From Sessilibacter corallicola (GTDB lineage Bacteria > Pseudomonadota > Gammaproteobacteria > Pseudomonadales > Cellvibrionaceae): a DNA stretch of 64,000 bases. This document shows positions 1 to 9,973 of this stretch, one piece after another. Position 1 is the first letter of the stretch, and every line of letters begins with the position of its first letter. The DNA lies in contig NZ_JAJSLX010000003.1 in the NCBI RefSeq assembly GCF_021290925.1, forward strand, positions 248,001 through 312,000, given 5' to 3'. A program made the translations under genes and the position numbers. The notes below the pieces were generated by a model. That model had not been told where the DNA came from. It did not search any database and saw only the letters and a program-made list of their open reading frames with translations.

Positions 1-100
1 TATTGTAGGGACCACTATCGCTTTGTTGTGCCACGGTTGTGGCAGCGATTACAAAAGAGCAAGCAACGCTCGCTACTCGATTCAGAGAAAAAAGCTTCAT
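1..100 (-). CDS. Secreted protein, N-terminal part only (window edge)
   Basis: The reading frame starts at ATG (100..98) and runs off the left edge after 33 codons. The peptide starts MKLFSLNRVASVACSFVIAA and continues TTVAQQ, a standard Sec signal peptide (positive n-region, hydrophobic core, A-Q cleavage region near residue 25). The rest of the protein is outside the window, so no function can be given. It lies downstream of the TonB-dependent receptor on the same strand but beyond a strong terminator, so it is probably transcribed separately or by read-through. No strong Shine-Dalgarno sequence precedes the ATG. Confidence 0.6.
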   Translation of the reverse strand, partial: MKLFSLNRVASVACSFVIAATTVAQQSDSGPYN

Positions 101-123
101 GTTATTAATTGTCTGTATGCCTT

Positions 124-157
124 AAAAAAAGAGCCTAATATCAATAATATTAGGCTC
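124..157 (-). terminator. Rho-independent terminator after the TonB-dependent receptor gene
   Basis: An 11-bp perfect inverted repeat (GAGCCTAATAT / ATATTAGGCTC, 5-nt loop, 131-157) is followed on the minus strand by a run of seven T. It sits about 35 nt beyond the receptor stop codon. Confidence 0.9.
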
Positions 158-191
158 TGGTTATCTTACTAACTAAATAACAATGTCTCTT

Positions 192-3100
192 TTAGAACGT
201 GTATTTAGTGTCGAGATAAAAGTAACGAGAACGGTTAGAGTGCAACTCACCTTCAAAACCAAATGCTTCATTGGCAAATGGAGGATCTTCATCAAACACG
301 TTATTGATGCCAAGCCGTATTGAACTGCCTTCACCAAACACACCGCGATAGATACCAAACAAATTAACGGTGGTGTGCGAATCCACTTTCAACGCGTCGC
401 CCGCGGCATTTGTTACCGTCGGTTCGGTGACAGAGCCAACGTAATTCACAAAGGTACTTGCGCCCCAGCGGTCGTCAGCACTGTTCCAGTTAAGTGAAGC
501 TGACGCTCGCCATTTGGGTACAAATTCGCCTTCGATTTGCGAACCTACGGCCGAACCAAGCACGGAAGGATCAGCCCCTGCGGCTACCAGTTGCGCTGCG
601 GCGTTGCCTGGCTCTTGATCGAAGGTGAGAATTCTTGCGCCATTGAGTTTCAGGTCATAAGAGCCTGTGTCGTTGTAGAAGCTGTAGTTCACGCCCAAAT
701 CAACGCCTTCAACGGTGCGCTTGTTGAGGTTTTCAAACCGGCGCGTAATGCGAAGAATCTCACCCAAAGGCTCGCCCTCTGCAGGTGCGGCGCGAATCAC
801 GTTCGGGTTAGACAAACCTTGAGCGCGCAATACCGCGTCGAGACGAGACTCGTTTTCATCGCTGAGTACACCCACGGTATCGGTGGTTTCGATCTCCCAC
901 CAATCGGCGGTAAGTACCAAATTATCGGTTGGTGTCACAACAATACCGAAGCTGAGGTTTTCGCTCTCTTCCGGTTTTAGATCTGCGTTACCCGAAGTTT
1001 CTAGAATGTAGTTACCGTTGGATGGCCCTTCATTGATGTCACCGGTGCCCAAGGCAATACCTTCGGCGTAATCGTCAACGCTGGTGGTAATTGAGGTTGC
1101 TGGGGAGTTCAATTGAATTAAATTTGGCGCGCGGAAGCCTTCTGAATAAGCACCTCTGAATTTCAGCCAATTGTTTACCTGCCAAGACAGTGCGAGTTTA
1201 GGACGGGTAATGTTACCGACATCGTCAAAGTCTTCGTAGCGAACCGCAACTTGAGCATCGAGGCTTTGAATCCCCGGTAGATCGGTTACTAGAGGGAGAA
1301 TTAATTCGCCGTACAGTGAGAACACCGTGCGATCAGCTGATACATCGGGACGAACGCTGCTGCCTTGCAAACTGCTGACGTTGGTGACTTCGCCGGGTGC
1401 TAAATCCGTATCGAGTGGATCAATGAACGGCTGTGAGCCATCAAAAATAGCGCTGTTGTTTTCATCCAGTTCTTCTTTGCGCCATTCAATACCAGTACCT
1501 AAGGCGGCATCACCTGCGGGTAAGCTGAAAATAGCGGGGTTGGAGATTTTAAAATCCACCAACGTTAAGGTGGTTTTTACGTCGCGGGTTGCATCGACGA
1601 TAAACGGGTCAATGCTGGATCTTGGGTTGACGGTTAAATCACGAATACTGGACGGATCAGCTGGATTAACACCGGTAAAAATATTGTAGGCGTCGGGGGT
1701 GTCTAGTGATAACTGAGCCTGTAGCAAAGGCGTGCTGATACGATTTTTTGCGGTATCTTCAACTTCGGCTTCACTGTAAAGCACCGCCGTATCCCAGCTC
1801 CAAACGCCCCAATCGCCGCGCAATCCGTTCAGGAAGCGATAGCTGGTGCTTTCCACTTCAATCCGTCTTGGTCCGGTATCGACTGGGCGAAAACTGTTTA
1901 GCTCAAAGCCCAGACCTTCTTCCGGCACAATGCTGGTATCTAGGCCAGGAAGACGATTTGGGTTGACGCGGCCATCGTCAAAAGTGACTGGACCGAATGG
2001 GTTGTAGTAATAATCCGCAGGCACATGAAAGCGACCGTTACTTAAAATGGCAGACTGTTCCCAGAAGCGTTCGGTTTTGGAATAGTAGTATGATGAGTCG
2101 TTGTAAAACTCTACGCCGTTATCAAACTCATGGCTTAAAAAGCCAAACAGATTAATGCGTTCAACGTCAGGCGTGAGTGTTCGGGTTTCATTGCGGTTTG
2201 GCCGCAGCGCACGGTCCTGACCACTGCTGTCGAGGCAGAGATCTTGTACGCCGTCGTTGTAGACCGTATCGGCACCCTCAAGCCCTCTTCCACCACAGTC
2301 GCCAACGCCCAAAACGCCGCCGCTGTCGGTTACTAAATCGAGTGGGCGAACGTGAAATAACCCTAAACCGTCGAAATCAACGCGAGCAAATGCTTCTAGA
2401 CTGGATCGATTATCCAAACTGGTATCAGACCGGAATGCTTCCGGTGCTAACGGGCGTAAATCTTGGTTGCGTGAATAAGACTTTTCTGCGGCAGTAATGC
2501 CGTTTTTCTTGTCGTAACTGGCCGATACCGTAAGATTGGTTTGCCCTTCGTTGAATACAAACCCTTTCACGCCCGAAACGGTTAAATCGTCGCGGCTGGA
2601 TGCTTCTTCGGTGCCCACCCGAATATTAAGTTCGCCGCCTTCGTAGTCTGTTTTGGCGACATAATTAACTACCCCGGCAACAGCATCAGAGCCGTAAAGA
2701 GCCCCTGCGCCATCGCGGAGTACTTCTACTCGTTCTAAGCCTAGAACCGGTAGCGTATTGGAATTCACGGAAGTGACTGGAACGCCGTCAATACTGGAAG
2801 TCTGAGTGATTGGGTGCAAAACCATGCGTCGGCCATTCAACAACACCAGCGTATTGCCTTCACCGAGACTGCGAAGATTAACGGATCCAACATCGCCACG
2901 AGCAGCATTGACCCCGGTAATTCCGCCGCGTGAAGCCCCGAATCCCACCGAGCCAATTTGAGGAATTGAGCGCAAAAGCTCATCGCCATCTAAAGCACCC
3001 GTTACGGAAATGTATTCACTGTCGAGAACAGTAACCGGTAAATCTCCAGCTACATCGACGCCTTTAATTTGGGTACCGACAACAGTGACTTCTTCGAGCT

Positions 3101-3206
3101 CGACATTGTCGCTGTTCGTCCTTGCGATTTCTTGAGCACCAGCCAGCGTACAGCTCATTGCCAACGCGCCGGCCACGGCGAGGGATAATCGATTTTTCTG
3201 AAACAT
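192..3206 (-). CDS. TonB-dependent outer-membrane receptor
   Basis: A 1004-aa outer-membrane TonB-dependent transporter of unknown substrate, taking ligand up with energy from TonB-ExbBD. The signal peptide is residues 1-24 (cleavage after LAGA). A TonB-box-like segment LEEVTVVG (about 37-44) follows, then a plug domain (about 50-190) with the typical VNLRSLGEGNTLVLLNGRR and VEVLRDGAGALYGSDAVAG segments, then a long beta-barrel ending in alternating aromatics with terminal Phe. I chose the ATG at 3206 because GGGAGA lies just upstream and the signal peptide begins there; an upstream in-frame start would add 19 non-signal residues. The length exceeds classic siderophore receptors and resembles carbohydrate or oligomer receptors of polysaccharide-degrading marine bacteria, but no degradative enzymes flank it. 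Confidence 0.93.
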   Translation of the reverse strand: MFQKNRLSLAVAGALAMSCTLAGAQEIARTNSDNVELEEVTVVGTQIKGVDVAGDLPVTVLDSEYISVTGALDGDELLRSIPQIGSVGFGASRGGITGVNAARGDVGSVNLRSLGEGNTLVLLNGRRMVLHPITQTSSIDGVPVTSVNSNTLPVLGLERVEVLRDGAGALYGSDAVAGVVNYVAKTDYEGGELNIRVGTEEASSRDDLTVSGVKGFVFNEGQTNLTVSASYDKKNGITAAEKSYSRNQDLRPLAPEAFRSDTSLDNRSSLEAFARVDFDGLGLFHVRPLDLVTDSGGVLGVGDCGGRGLEGADTVYNDGVQDLCLDSSGQDRALRPNRNETRTLTPDVERINLFGFLSHEFDNGVEFYNDSSYYYSKTERFWEQSAILSNGRFHVPADYYYNPFGPVTFDDGRVNPNRLPGLDTSIVPEEGLGFELNSFRPVDTGPRRIEVESTSYRFLNGLRGDWGVWSWDTAVLYSEAEVEDTAKNRISTPLLQAQLSLDTPDAYNIFTGVNPADPSSIRDLTVNPRSSIDPFIVDATRDVKTTLTLVDFKISNPAIFSLPAGDAALGTGIEWRKEELDENNSAIFDGSQPFIDPLDTDLAPGEVTNVSSLQGSSVRPDVSADRTVFSLYGELILPLVTDLPGIQSLDAQVAVRYEDFDDVGNITRPKLALSWQVNNWLKFRGAYSEGFRAPNLIQLNSPATSITTSVDDYAEGIALGTGDINEGPSNGNYILETSGNADLKPEESENLSFGIVVTPTDNLVLTADWWEIETTDTVGVLSDENESRLDAVLRAQGLSNPNVIRAAPAEGEPLGEILRITRRFENLNKRTVEGVDLGVNYSFYNDTGSYDLKLNGARILTFDQEPGNAAAQLVAAGADPSVLGSAVGSQIEGEFVPKWRASASLNWNSADDRWGASTFVNYVGSVTEPTVTNAAGDALKVDSHTTVNLFGIYRGVFGEGSSIRLGINNVFDEDPPFANEAFGFEGELHSNRSRYFYLDTKYTF

Positions 3207-3839
3207 CTTTGCTTCTCCCGTGTTTCCGATGCAATCGAACTTCCTTCGACAGCTACGGTCCACTTTTTTAATTAGTTATTGTGGTCGCTGATGTGCCTCA
3301 TCAACTGATACTCATACTATCTAGAGCGCGTAAACCTTAAATGAGGAGTTAATGTCAGCTTGTGTCATTTTGTAAACAGGTCGCTAATTCACCTGCCTAC
3401 CCCCCGATTTGATTAACAAGCCATTAACATTTACCGTTCAAATTCCCCTCGCTTTTAATTAGCTTAGATGCATATTTAGTCATCGAGAATTTAAAACAAA
3501 CAAAACCATTGAAACTGAATTAATCAATAAATTTATTATTTGATTGGTTATTGAATTTTTCAGCAATAGATTTAGAAATGAAATTTTAACAAAGTAATCA
3601 GCGGATTTGTTTTATGACAATGGCCTATTTTTAGGTATTTATTTTTTGAAGTGACTGTATCGGAGTGACTATATTGAAATGATTGTATTTAACTAACTGT
3701 ATTGAAGTGATCTTATTGAAATGGCTTTATTGACGTAATACTGTTAAAAATCGTTGAGATTTTGCTGGGATTTTAAGGGACCGTTACGGCCCCAATCGCG
3801 AAATATCATTTTTTAAAATACACAATGCATTAACAAATG
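3207..3839. other. Gene-free intergenic region, AT-rich
   Basis: No convincing coding frame on either strand. It holds the presumed promoter of the minus-strand receptor gene and a block of imperfect short tandem repeats near its left-gene-distal end. A GC-rich hairpin (about 3776-3793) could end the M14 peptidase transcript, but it has a 3-nt loop and no real T-tract. Confidence 0.5.
3646..3738. repeat. Degenerate tandem repeats, about 15 nt
   Basis: About six imperfect units built on the pattern CTGTATTGAAGTGAT (variants ctatattgaaatgat, cttattgaaatggc, tttattgacgtaat) follow one another. A comparable block with a different unit lies at 35961-36050. Function unknown. Confidence 0.6.
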
Positions 3840-5078
3840 CTAATGTGTTTCAACTTGTTTTTCTAATAGAAGTTCCATCATTGCTGTTGCTGCAAAATCA
3901 GCGACGTTAATTACCGCATTGCGCGGTGTGTGATCTCCAACCTCGTAGGTTAAAGCCGGTACATTCAAGTCTCTGTAGAACCAATTTTTTGAGACGCCGC
4001 GACTTAAATTGCCGGGCCGGTCTTCAATAAAGTAATCGGGAAATTGGTTGTTTATTCTGCCAACCCAACGATCAACAATATCGTAACGGTTCCCTGTTAG
4101 TTCACGATTTACGCTGTAAAAAATGTCTTTATGAGTGGAATGAAAGTCTAAGGCAAATCGAATACTCTGGCCCGGTTTGTTCGCCTCTTCCTTAAAAACG
4201 TTACTCGCGGCTTTAATTTCAGGCTGATAAATACTGTACCAATCCCGATTTAGATCGACGCCATTGATGTTATGTCGCCAGTGGCCATTAATAACACCGT
4301 CGGGATTCATTAATGGAATGATCAATGTTTTAACCTTTTCCCGATAGCGTTTTGATAGCTCGCTGTCGTCAGACAAGCGCCGCACAAACGCTAACTGGGC
4401 AATGGTGCCGGTGACTTCCGGTGGGTGTTGGCGGCCGATTAAAACCACGGTTTGTTTCGCTTTTGGATTGCCCAAGGTAAGCATTTCGATGGGTCGCCCC
4501 TGAACCGATTGGCCAATGATGCTGTGCTCAACAAACGTTTTTTGAGCGTAACGCTTCATCCAGAGTTGAATGTCTTGCGCTGAATAATTGAGTTCTTGAG
4601 CTGAAATCCATAATTTATCGGGCCCAACTCTGAGTTTTAGACTGGCTCTGCCGCTTTTAGAGACACTGTACTGGCGATCTGTAGCTGGCTGCCAGTTTCT
4701 TCCGTCATGACTTATTTTGGGGTGATAGCGATGGTCGCCGTCGCGATACTGGAACAACAGCGTTATTTTTTGCGGTTTGCTGGCAACCACATTGAATGAA
4801 TACCAGGGGCTGTTATTAATTGGCGTATTTTCAGGCTCAATGCGTAGTAGAAATTTTCGCTTAGCCATTTGCTTAACGCCATTTAAGCGGGCAGAGTTAA
4901 AACGATTGCTAAATATGATTTGATCATTATTAAAACGAAATAATCGATGCTCAGGCTCAGAAACCGACGGTTGCGTAAGTGCATCAAACTCTGTGTTCAG
5001 ATCAGCCAGAGCAAAAGATGAACAAAGAATGCTGAGCAATAAAAACCAACGCAAGCGCGTGTTACCTAATTTAGGCAT
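3840..5078 (-). CDS. Secreted M14-family zinc carboxypeptidase
   Basis: A 412-aa metallocarboxypeptidase that should remove C-terminal residues from peptides or cell-wall peptides, acting in the periplasm or outside. An N-terminal signal peptide (WFLLLSILCSSFALA, residues 11-25) is followed by a beta-sandwich N-domain (about 40-150) as in cytosolic-carboxypeptidase-type M14 enzymes, then the catalytic domain. Visible motifs are the H-x-x-E zinc ligands in GRQHPPEVTG, the NPDG and VDLNRDW substrate loops, the third zinc ligand in LDFHSTH and the general base Glu in LTYEVGD. All catalytic residues are present, so it should be active. It stands alone, with a terminator between it and the upstream small ORF. 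Substrate unknown. Confidence 0.87.
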   Translation of the reverse strand: MPKLGNTRLRWFLLLSILCSSFALADLNTEFDALTQPSVSEPEHRLFRFNNDQIIFSNRFNSARLNGVKQMAKRKFLLRIEPENTPINNSPWYSFNVVASKPQKITLLFQYRDGDHRYHPKISHDGRNWQPATDRQYSVSKSGRASLKLRVGPDKLWISAQELNYSAQDIQLWMKRYAQKTFVEHSIIGQSVQGRPIEMLTLGNPKAKQTVVLIGRQHPPEVTGTIAQLAFVRRLSDDSELSKRYREKVKTLIIPLMNPDGVINGHWRHNINGVDLNRDWYSIYQPEIKAASNVFKEEANKPGQSIRFALDFHSTHKDIFYSVNRELTGNRYDIVDRWVGRINNQFPDYFIEDRPGNLSRGVSKNWFYRDLNVPALTYEVGDHTPRNAVINVADFAATAMMELLLEKQVETH

Positions 5079-5103
5079 GGATTAAACCTTTTTATTCGCC
5101 ATT

Positions 5104-5127
5104 AAAAAAGGCGGCTCAAGGGCCGCC
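5104..5127 (-). terminator. Rho-independent terminator
   Basis: A GGCGGC / GCCGCC stem with 6-nt loop is followed on the minus strand by TTTTTT. It lies between the 57-aa ORF and the M14 peptidase gene, so it most likely ends the transcript of the small ORF. Confidence 0.8.
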
Positions 5128-5301
5128 GAAGTACATAGAAATTTTAAAAAAAATTCTATGATAAGCTCTGACTAAGCTTCCTACTGCAAACTAGATAGTA
5201 ATCAGCTAACGTAAATAACCGATGGGATGGTCATTACAATTTGTCACTTATCATTAATGAATTGTAAACGCGCAAAGTCTTAAGCGTATTTTCTCTGCGG
5301 A

Positions 5302-5475
5302 TTAGTTGTAACCGAGCACGTAACACTTATCGTCTTCAGACTTTTCTGAGCGGGGCCGACCGTGACCGAAACGGTTCAAATTCTTTTTCGTACTGTTGCT
5401 CGCGCGCTGGCTAATCGCTTCTTTATGGCCATTTTCTGAGGGAGAGCCGATGTGCTTATAGTCTGAAACTTTCAT
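5302..5475 (-). CDS. Small basic protein, 57 aa, unknown
   Basis: An ATG-to-TAA frame encoding a hydrophilic, basic 57-residue peptide beginning MKVSDYKHIGSPSENGHKEA and containing RFGHGRPR. No signal or membrane segment. The upstream ribosome site is weak (GGGTAA). Support comes from position: a canonical terminator lies about 175 nt downstream on the same strand with no other gene to serve. I do not recognise the family. It could be a conserved small protein or a chance frame over an sRNA. Confidence 0.45.
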   Translation of the reverse strand: MKVSDYKHIGSPSENGHKEAISQRASNSTKKNLNRFGHGRPRSEKSEDDKCYVLGYN

Positions 5476-5769
5476 TACTTTTACCCGCTACTTTGTGCTG
5501 CCAACGCCGTGGCCTTGCTCTATTATTTATTTATGGATTAGCAGTTAGGAATGAATTTATAACAACATATATAACAACAAGGAATTTGAAAAAAATATCA
5601 AATGTATCCAAGATATAATAATTCATGCATTATTGTAGATGCTTGAGAAATTCTGCCATTGACTGCTGAGAGGTCAAACTATAACAAGCAAAGCCGGGAA
5701 AACTATTACACTGCGGCAGCAGTATGTAAGAGTTGTTGAAATGAGATTAATCGTTTGTGAACAATAATA

Positions 5770-6501
5770 ATGACTGAAAACATCCCTAGAATTTTAATCG
5801 TTGAAGATGAAGTTGCTAGCCTCAATTTATTGGCCAGTTACTTTGAAGCTGAAAATTATAAAGTATTTAAAGCAACCAATAGCGAAGAAGCCGATGTTAT
5901 TTTGGCGAAAGATACCGTCGATATCATCCTATTGGACATCAATCTTCCCGGTAAAGACGGCCTTTCTTTAACTCGAGAAATTCGCAGCAAATCGGATGTG
6001 GGAATTATTTTGGTGACCCACAAAAGCGACGACATAGACCGCATTGTGGGTTTAGAGTTGGGTGCCGACGATTACGTCAGTAAACCGTACAACACGCGGT
6101 TGCTGTTCGCTCGCGTTAAAAACCTGTTACAACGGGTTAGAGCCAATCCGCTGTCGGGTCCAACCGGCCTTAAAAGCACCGAAGCTCTGGTCTTTAATCC
6201 GTGGACGTTACACGTTGGACGCCGTTTATTAGTTAATAGTGACGACGACAGTGAAGTTCAATTAACTGAAGGTGAATACAAGTTACTGATCACGTTGATC
6301 AACCATGCCGGTACTGTACTCAGCCGCGATCAAATCATGAATCGTATGGAGCGACGCGAGTGGTTTCCCACCGATCGAACCATTGATGTGATGATTGCAA
6401 GAATTCGGAAAAAACTCGGCGATGACCGCGATCATCCCAAATACATTAATACCGCTCATGGAACCGGCTATATTTTTATTGCCGACGTACGACCTGCCTA
6501 A
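5770..6501 (+). CDS. OmpR-family response regulator, ArcA/TorR-like
   Basis: A 243-aa two-component DNA-binding regulator. The receiver domain (6-120) shows the acidic pocket VEDE (11-14), phospho-acceptor Asp56 in LLDINLPGKDG, Thr83 in LVTHK and the conserved Lys105 in YVSKP. A winged-helix C-terminal domain (about 140-240) shows RTIDVMIARIRKKLGDD and HGTGY. The segment DIDRIVGLELGADDY places it with the ArcA/TorR subgroup, which senses redox state or electron acceptors. No histidine kinase is adjacent, so it is an orphan here. Its stop is about 120 nt upstream of the antiporter gene on the same strand; co-transcription is possible but unproven. Confidence 0.9.
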   Translation: MTENIPRILIVEDEVASLNLLASYFEAENYKVFKATNSEEADVILAKDTVDIILLDINLPGKDGLSLTREIRSKSDVGIILVTHKSDDIDRIVGLELGADDYVSKPYNTRLLFARVKNLLQRVRANPLSGPTGLKSTEALVFNPWTLHVGRRLLVNSDDDSEVQLTEGEYKLLITLINHAGTVLSRDQIMNRMERREWFPTDRTIDVMIARIRKKLGDDRDHPKYINTAHGTGYIFIADVRPA

Positions 6502-6622
6502 ATGGGCAGGATCGTTTACATCGTGTTAACAGCTATTAACCCCACAACATACTAAGGCAATAGCTCCGGCACATCCGCTTGCTAGACTGGTTCGACATTC
6601 TCAAACAGGTCGATAACCAATA

Positions 6623-8416
6623 ATGGATAAGTACCAGACTGCTTCGAGTGCATCTAATTCAGGCTCGAAAGCCCTAGCCTCCCTCTTCCAGCGCCTACTG
6701 TCTCCTTCTTTGTGGGTGCTTATTGTCAGCATGCTGGCGGCCTTATTTGTGCATTATTCGGTTGAACCCGAGTGGCGTGAGCATAAAACCGTATACCAAG
6801 TTTATACTAATGATACAGGCGCTTTGGCTTATATGAATCGGGGCAAAGAAGTCTTGATTGGTACGCCCATTCCTTATGAATCCTCTACTTTGCGCCAGGA
6901 GGCTCTCGATACTCTTCAAGGTAAACCGAGTTCTGGGCATTGGGTTTCGGAGCCAGACAACAACGGCAATATCACGTATTCGTTTTTAGACGCAAAATTT
7001 CATTTTGGTTTTTGGTCGTTGTTGCCTGCTTTGGTGGCGATCTCGTTGTGTTTACTGACCCGCGAACCCCTTACCGCCTTGTTGGGCGGTATTGTCGTTG
7101 GCGCTTTCATGCTCGGTCGTTACGACATTACCGATGCTGTACTCATTCCCAGTCTTGCTACTGAAAGTGCTGCCGGTGTGCTCTTGCTTTATCTTTGGTT
7201 GTTGGGTGGACTGATGGGTATCTGGTCTAAAACGGGAGCCGCTCAAGCGTTTGCATCGTACATGACCAAACATTTTGTGCGCGGCCAACGCTCAGCCAAG
7301 TTAGTTACTTGGTTTTTGGGCGTTGTTTTTTTCCAGGGTGGCACCATGAGCACGGTACTGGTAGGTACCACCGTTAAACCTCTCGCCGATAAAGAAAAAA
7401 TCAGTCACGAAGAAATGAGCTATATAGTTGATTCGACGGCATCGCCAATTGCCTCTGTGCTCGCGTTTAATGCTTGGCCTGCGTATATTCAAGCACTGAT
7501 TTTTGTGCCCGGTGTTAGCTTTTTAGCAACAGAGGCTCAACGTCTACAATTTTTCTTCAGCAGTGTGCCCTTCAGTTTTTACGGTATTTTTGCGGTGTTG
7601 GGTACGTTATTACTGAGCCTCGGTATTACCCGATTTTCTGGTCAAGGCATTCGCAAAGCGCATCACCGCGCTAAGACCACCGGCCAATTGGACGCCGATG
7701 GTGCCAGACCACTCAGTTCGCGTGAGTTACAAATACCTCAAGTACCGGAGGGTTACACCCCGCATGTTTTGGAGTTTTTTCTGCCGATTATCGCCTTAAT
7801 TGGTATTGCCGTTGGTACATTTGTGGCAACCGGTTCACCACAGGTGAATTGGGCATTTGGTTTTGCGTTGTTACTCGCTGCATTGATTGCGCTCAGCAAA
7901 GGCATGACACTGAATCAACTGTTAGAAGGTGTGGGCGAAGGTCTTAAGGGCGTGGTACTGGCATCCATTATTTTAATGTTAGCAATTACTGTGGGTGCTA
8001 TCAGTAAAGAGATTGGTGGTGGGTTGTATCTCGTCGAACTGCTCGGCGGCACAATTCCCTACTGGAGTTTGCCATTTTTCTTAGTTTTATTAACGATGAT
8101 TACAGCATTTTCTACCGGTACCAGCTGGGGAACTTACGCCATTGTATTTCCTCTAGCAATCCCGCTGGCCTGGGCGATTTCACAACAAGGGGACATCACA
8201 CAGCCCATGTTGTACATGTCAATTTGTTTTGTTGCCGTTCTCAATGGCAGTGTTTTTGGTGATCAATGCTCGCCGATTTCAGACACCACAATTCTTAGCG
8301 CAATGACCACCGGCTGCGATTTAATGGATCACGTTAAAACACAGTTAATACCGGCGTTAATGGCAATGGCATTGGCGACATCACTGTGGACGTTGATCGT
8401 TTTATTCTTTGCTTAA
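6623..8416 (+). CDS. NhaC-type Na+/H+ antiporter family membrane protein
   Basis: A 597-aa inner-membrane transporter with about 11-12 hydrophobic segments, of the NhaC antiporter family (sodium/proton or related exchange). Family-like stretches are [59 protein letters not shown] and [19 protein letters not shown]. After the first membrane helix (about 30-48) there is an unusual roughly 85-residue soluble loop (about 48-125) before the next helix; the second-half architecture is standard. Some family members exchange malate/lactate or amino-acid derivatives, so the substrate is not certain. The FAD oxidoreductase gene follows 113 nt downstream on the same strand. Confidence 0.85.
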   Translation: MDKYQTASSASNSGSKALASLFQRLLSPSLWVLIVSMLAALFVHYSVEPEWREHKTVYQVYTNDTGALAYMNRGKEVLIGTPIPYESSTLRQEALDTLQGKPSSGHWVSEPDNNGNITYSFLDAKFHFGFWSLLPALVAISLCLLTREPLTALLGGIVVGAFMLGRYDITDAVLIPSLATESAAGVLLLYLWLLGGLMGIWSKTGAAQAFASYMTKHFVRGQRSAKLVTWFLGVVFFQGGTMSTVLVGTTVKPLADKEKISHEEMSYIVDSTASPIASVLAFNAWPAYIQALIFVPGVSFLATEAQRLQFFFSSVPFSFYGIFAVLGTLLLSLGITRFSGQGIRKAHHRAKTTGQLDADGARPLSSRELQIPQVPEGYTPHVLEFFLPIIALIGIAVGTFVATGSPQVNWAFGFALLLAALIALSKGMTLNQLLEGVGEGLKGVVLASIILMLAITVGAISKEIGGGLYLVELLGGTIPYWSLPFFLVLLTMITAFSTGTSWGTYAIVFPLAIPLAWAISQQGDITQPMLYMSICFVAVLNGSVFGDQCSPISDTTILSAMTTGCDLMDHVKTQLIPALMAMALATSLWTLIVLFFA

Positions 8417-8529
8417 AATAAGATGTCGATAAAAATTTTAATTTCTTACATCTGGTTTACAAGTCAGAAAAAACTGATCAACAAGTGTTGTCTATAATGA
8501 GCGCGTTTTAAATCCAGGTATAAAAAGTT

Positions 8530-9750
8530 ATGATTGATCGATCTAAACACGTAGTGATTGTTGGTGCAGGCGTTATTGGCTGTACTTGTGCACTGGCGTT
8601 GGCTGAGCAAGGCTATAAGGTGTCTGTTGTTGATCGTAACAAATCAGTTGCACAAGGCGCTTCACAGCGCAACGGTTCACAGTTGAGCTACAGCTATTGT
8701 GACGCTTTGGCGCAGCCATCCATTTTAAAAACCATTCCTGGACTTTTGCTTAATAAAGACGACGCCTTTCGAGTAAGCTATTCACTCGACCCAGACTTTA
8801 TTAGCTGGTGTTTGAATTTTCTTAAAAACTGCACTGAGAAAAAATTCCAACAAAACACCGCAGCAACGCTTGCCCTCGCATTAGAATCTAAGGGACAAAT
8901 GTTAGCCTGGCAGAACAAATACAACTTTGACTACCAGCAACAACAAGTCGGCAAGTTGCATTTATACACCGATGCCGTCGCTTTTGATAAAGCTCGCAGA
9001 GCAAGCACTTTTAAAAATTCTCATGGTGCTCACCAAATCCCAATCGATGGTCAAGCAGCACTAGAAATAGAACCCGCCCTGCAACAAATGAATGCCAACA
9101 TTATTGGTGCTATTCATTCGCCCGATGAAAGTGTTGGTAATGCAAATATTTTTTCAGAATTGGCTGTGCAAAAAGCCATAAGTATTGGCGGTGGTGACTT
9201 GTTTCTGCAAACGGACGTGTTGGATTTATCCGTCAAAAACGGTCAATGCCACGCGTTAAAAACCAGTAACGGTGATATTAACGGCGATATTTTCGTTTTT
9301 TGTACAGGTTATGAAAGCGACCAACTTGCAAAAAAATTGGCCGCAAAGCCCAAGGTTCAACCCATGGCCGGCTACAGCCTTACCTATCCGGCTGGACCTA
9401 ATACACCCAAAGTCAGCTTAACAGATACCGACAAGCGCATGGTGTTATGTCGCTTAGGTGATCAATTACGAGTTGCAGGTATGGCGGAGTTGGGTAAGCA
9501 TTATAAGGTGGCACCGGCAAAGAGAATTGCAACACTAAAACAAAATCTATTGGACCGTTTCCCTGACGCTGGTGATTATACGCAAGACGGCGAACCTTGG
9601 GTGGGAATGCGTCCCATGACTTGTGACAGCCAAGCGGTAATTACCAAAACAGCGCTAAAAAACGCCTATCTTAATACTGGCCACGGTATGCTTGGTTGGA
9701 CACTGGCGGCAGGCTCTGCGCAACGTTTGGTTGAGCTTATCAAGCAATAA
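8530..9750 (+). CDS. DadA-like FAD-dependent D-amino-acid dehydrogenase family protein
   Basis: A 406-aa FAD oxidoreductase of the DAO/DadA family, which oxidises D-amino acids (or related amines) to 2-oxo acids, passing electrons to the respiratory chain. The Rossmann motif VVIVGAGVIGCTCALALAE (about 8-26) binds FAD and is followed by the family RNGSQLSYSYCD segment. The C-terminal FAD segment is YLNTGHGMLGWTLAAGSA. Length matches DadA (about 410-430). No alanine racemase is nearby, so the substrate is open. It is the last core-type gene before the cassette array. Confidence 0.82.
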   Translation: MIDRSKHVVIVGAGVIGCTCALALAEQGYKVSVVDRNKSVAQGASQRNGSQLSYSYCDALAQPSILKTIPGLLLNKDDAFRVSYSLDPDFISWCLNFLKNCTEKKFQQNTAATLALALESKGQMLAWQNKYNFDYQQQQVGKLHLYTDAVAFDKARRASTFKNSHGAHQIPIDGQAALEIEPALQQMNANIIGAIHSPDESVGNANIFSELAVQKAISIGGGDLFLQTDVLDLSVKNGQCHALKTSNGDINGDIFVFCTGYESDQLAKKLAAKPKVQPMAGYSLTYPAGPNTPKVSLTDTDKRMVLCRLGDQLRVAGMAELGKHYKVAPAKRIATLKQNLLDRFPDAGDYTQDGEPWVGMRPMTCDSQAVITKTALKNAYLNTGHGMLGWTLAAGSAQRLVELIKQ

Positions 9751-9973
9751 TCGTACAGTAATTTTGAAGTGAATCAGAGGCTTCTATATTATTACCTTTG
9801 CGTTTGAATATTTTTCTGACGGAATGGTTTTAACTAACAATGCCAATGTTTTTAACACCGCGATAAAAGCTGAACGCCGTTTGTGAGATTTGACTCGCGT
9901 GCCTCTTGATCAAAGGTAATACATATAATCCTTTTACCTTTAGATAATAAAGTGTGTAAATTATCAGCACTTT

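Noticed and set aside
537-980. Plus-strand open frames inside the TonB-dependent receptor gene
   Set aside because: They have no domain content and lie opposite a clear, full-length coding sequence with signal peptide and barrel features.
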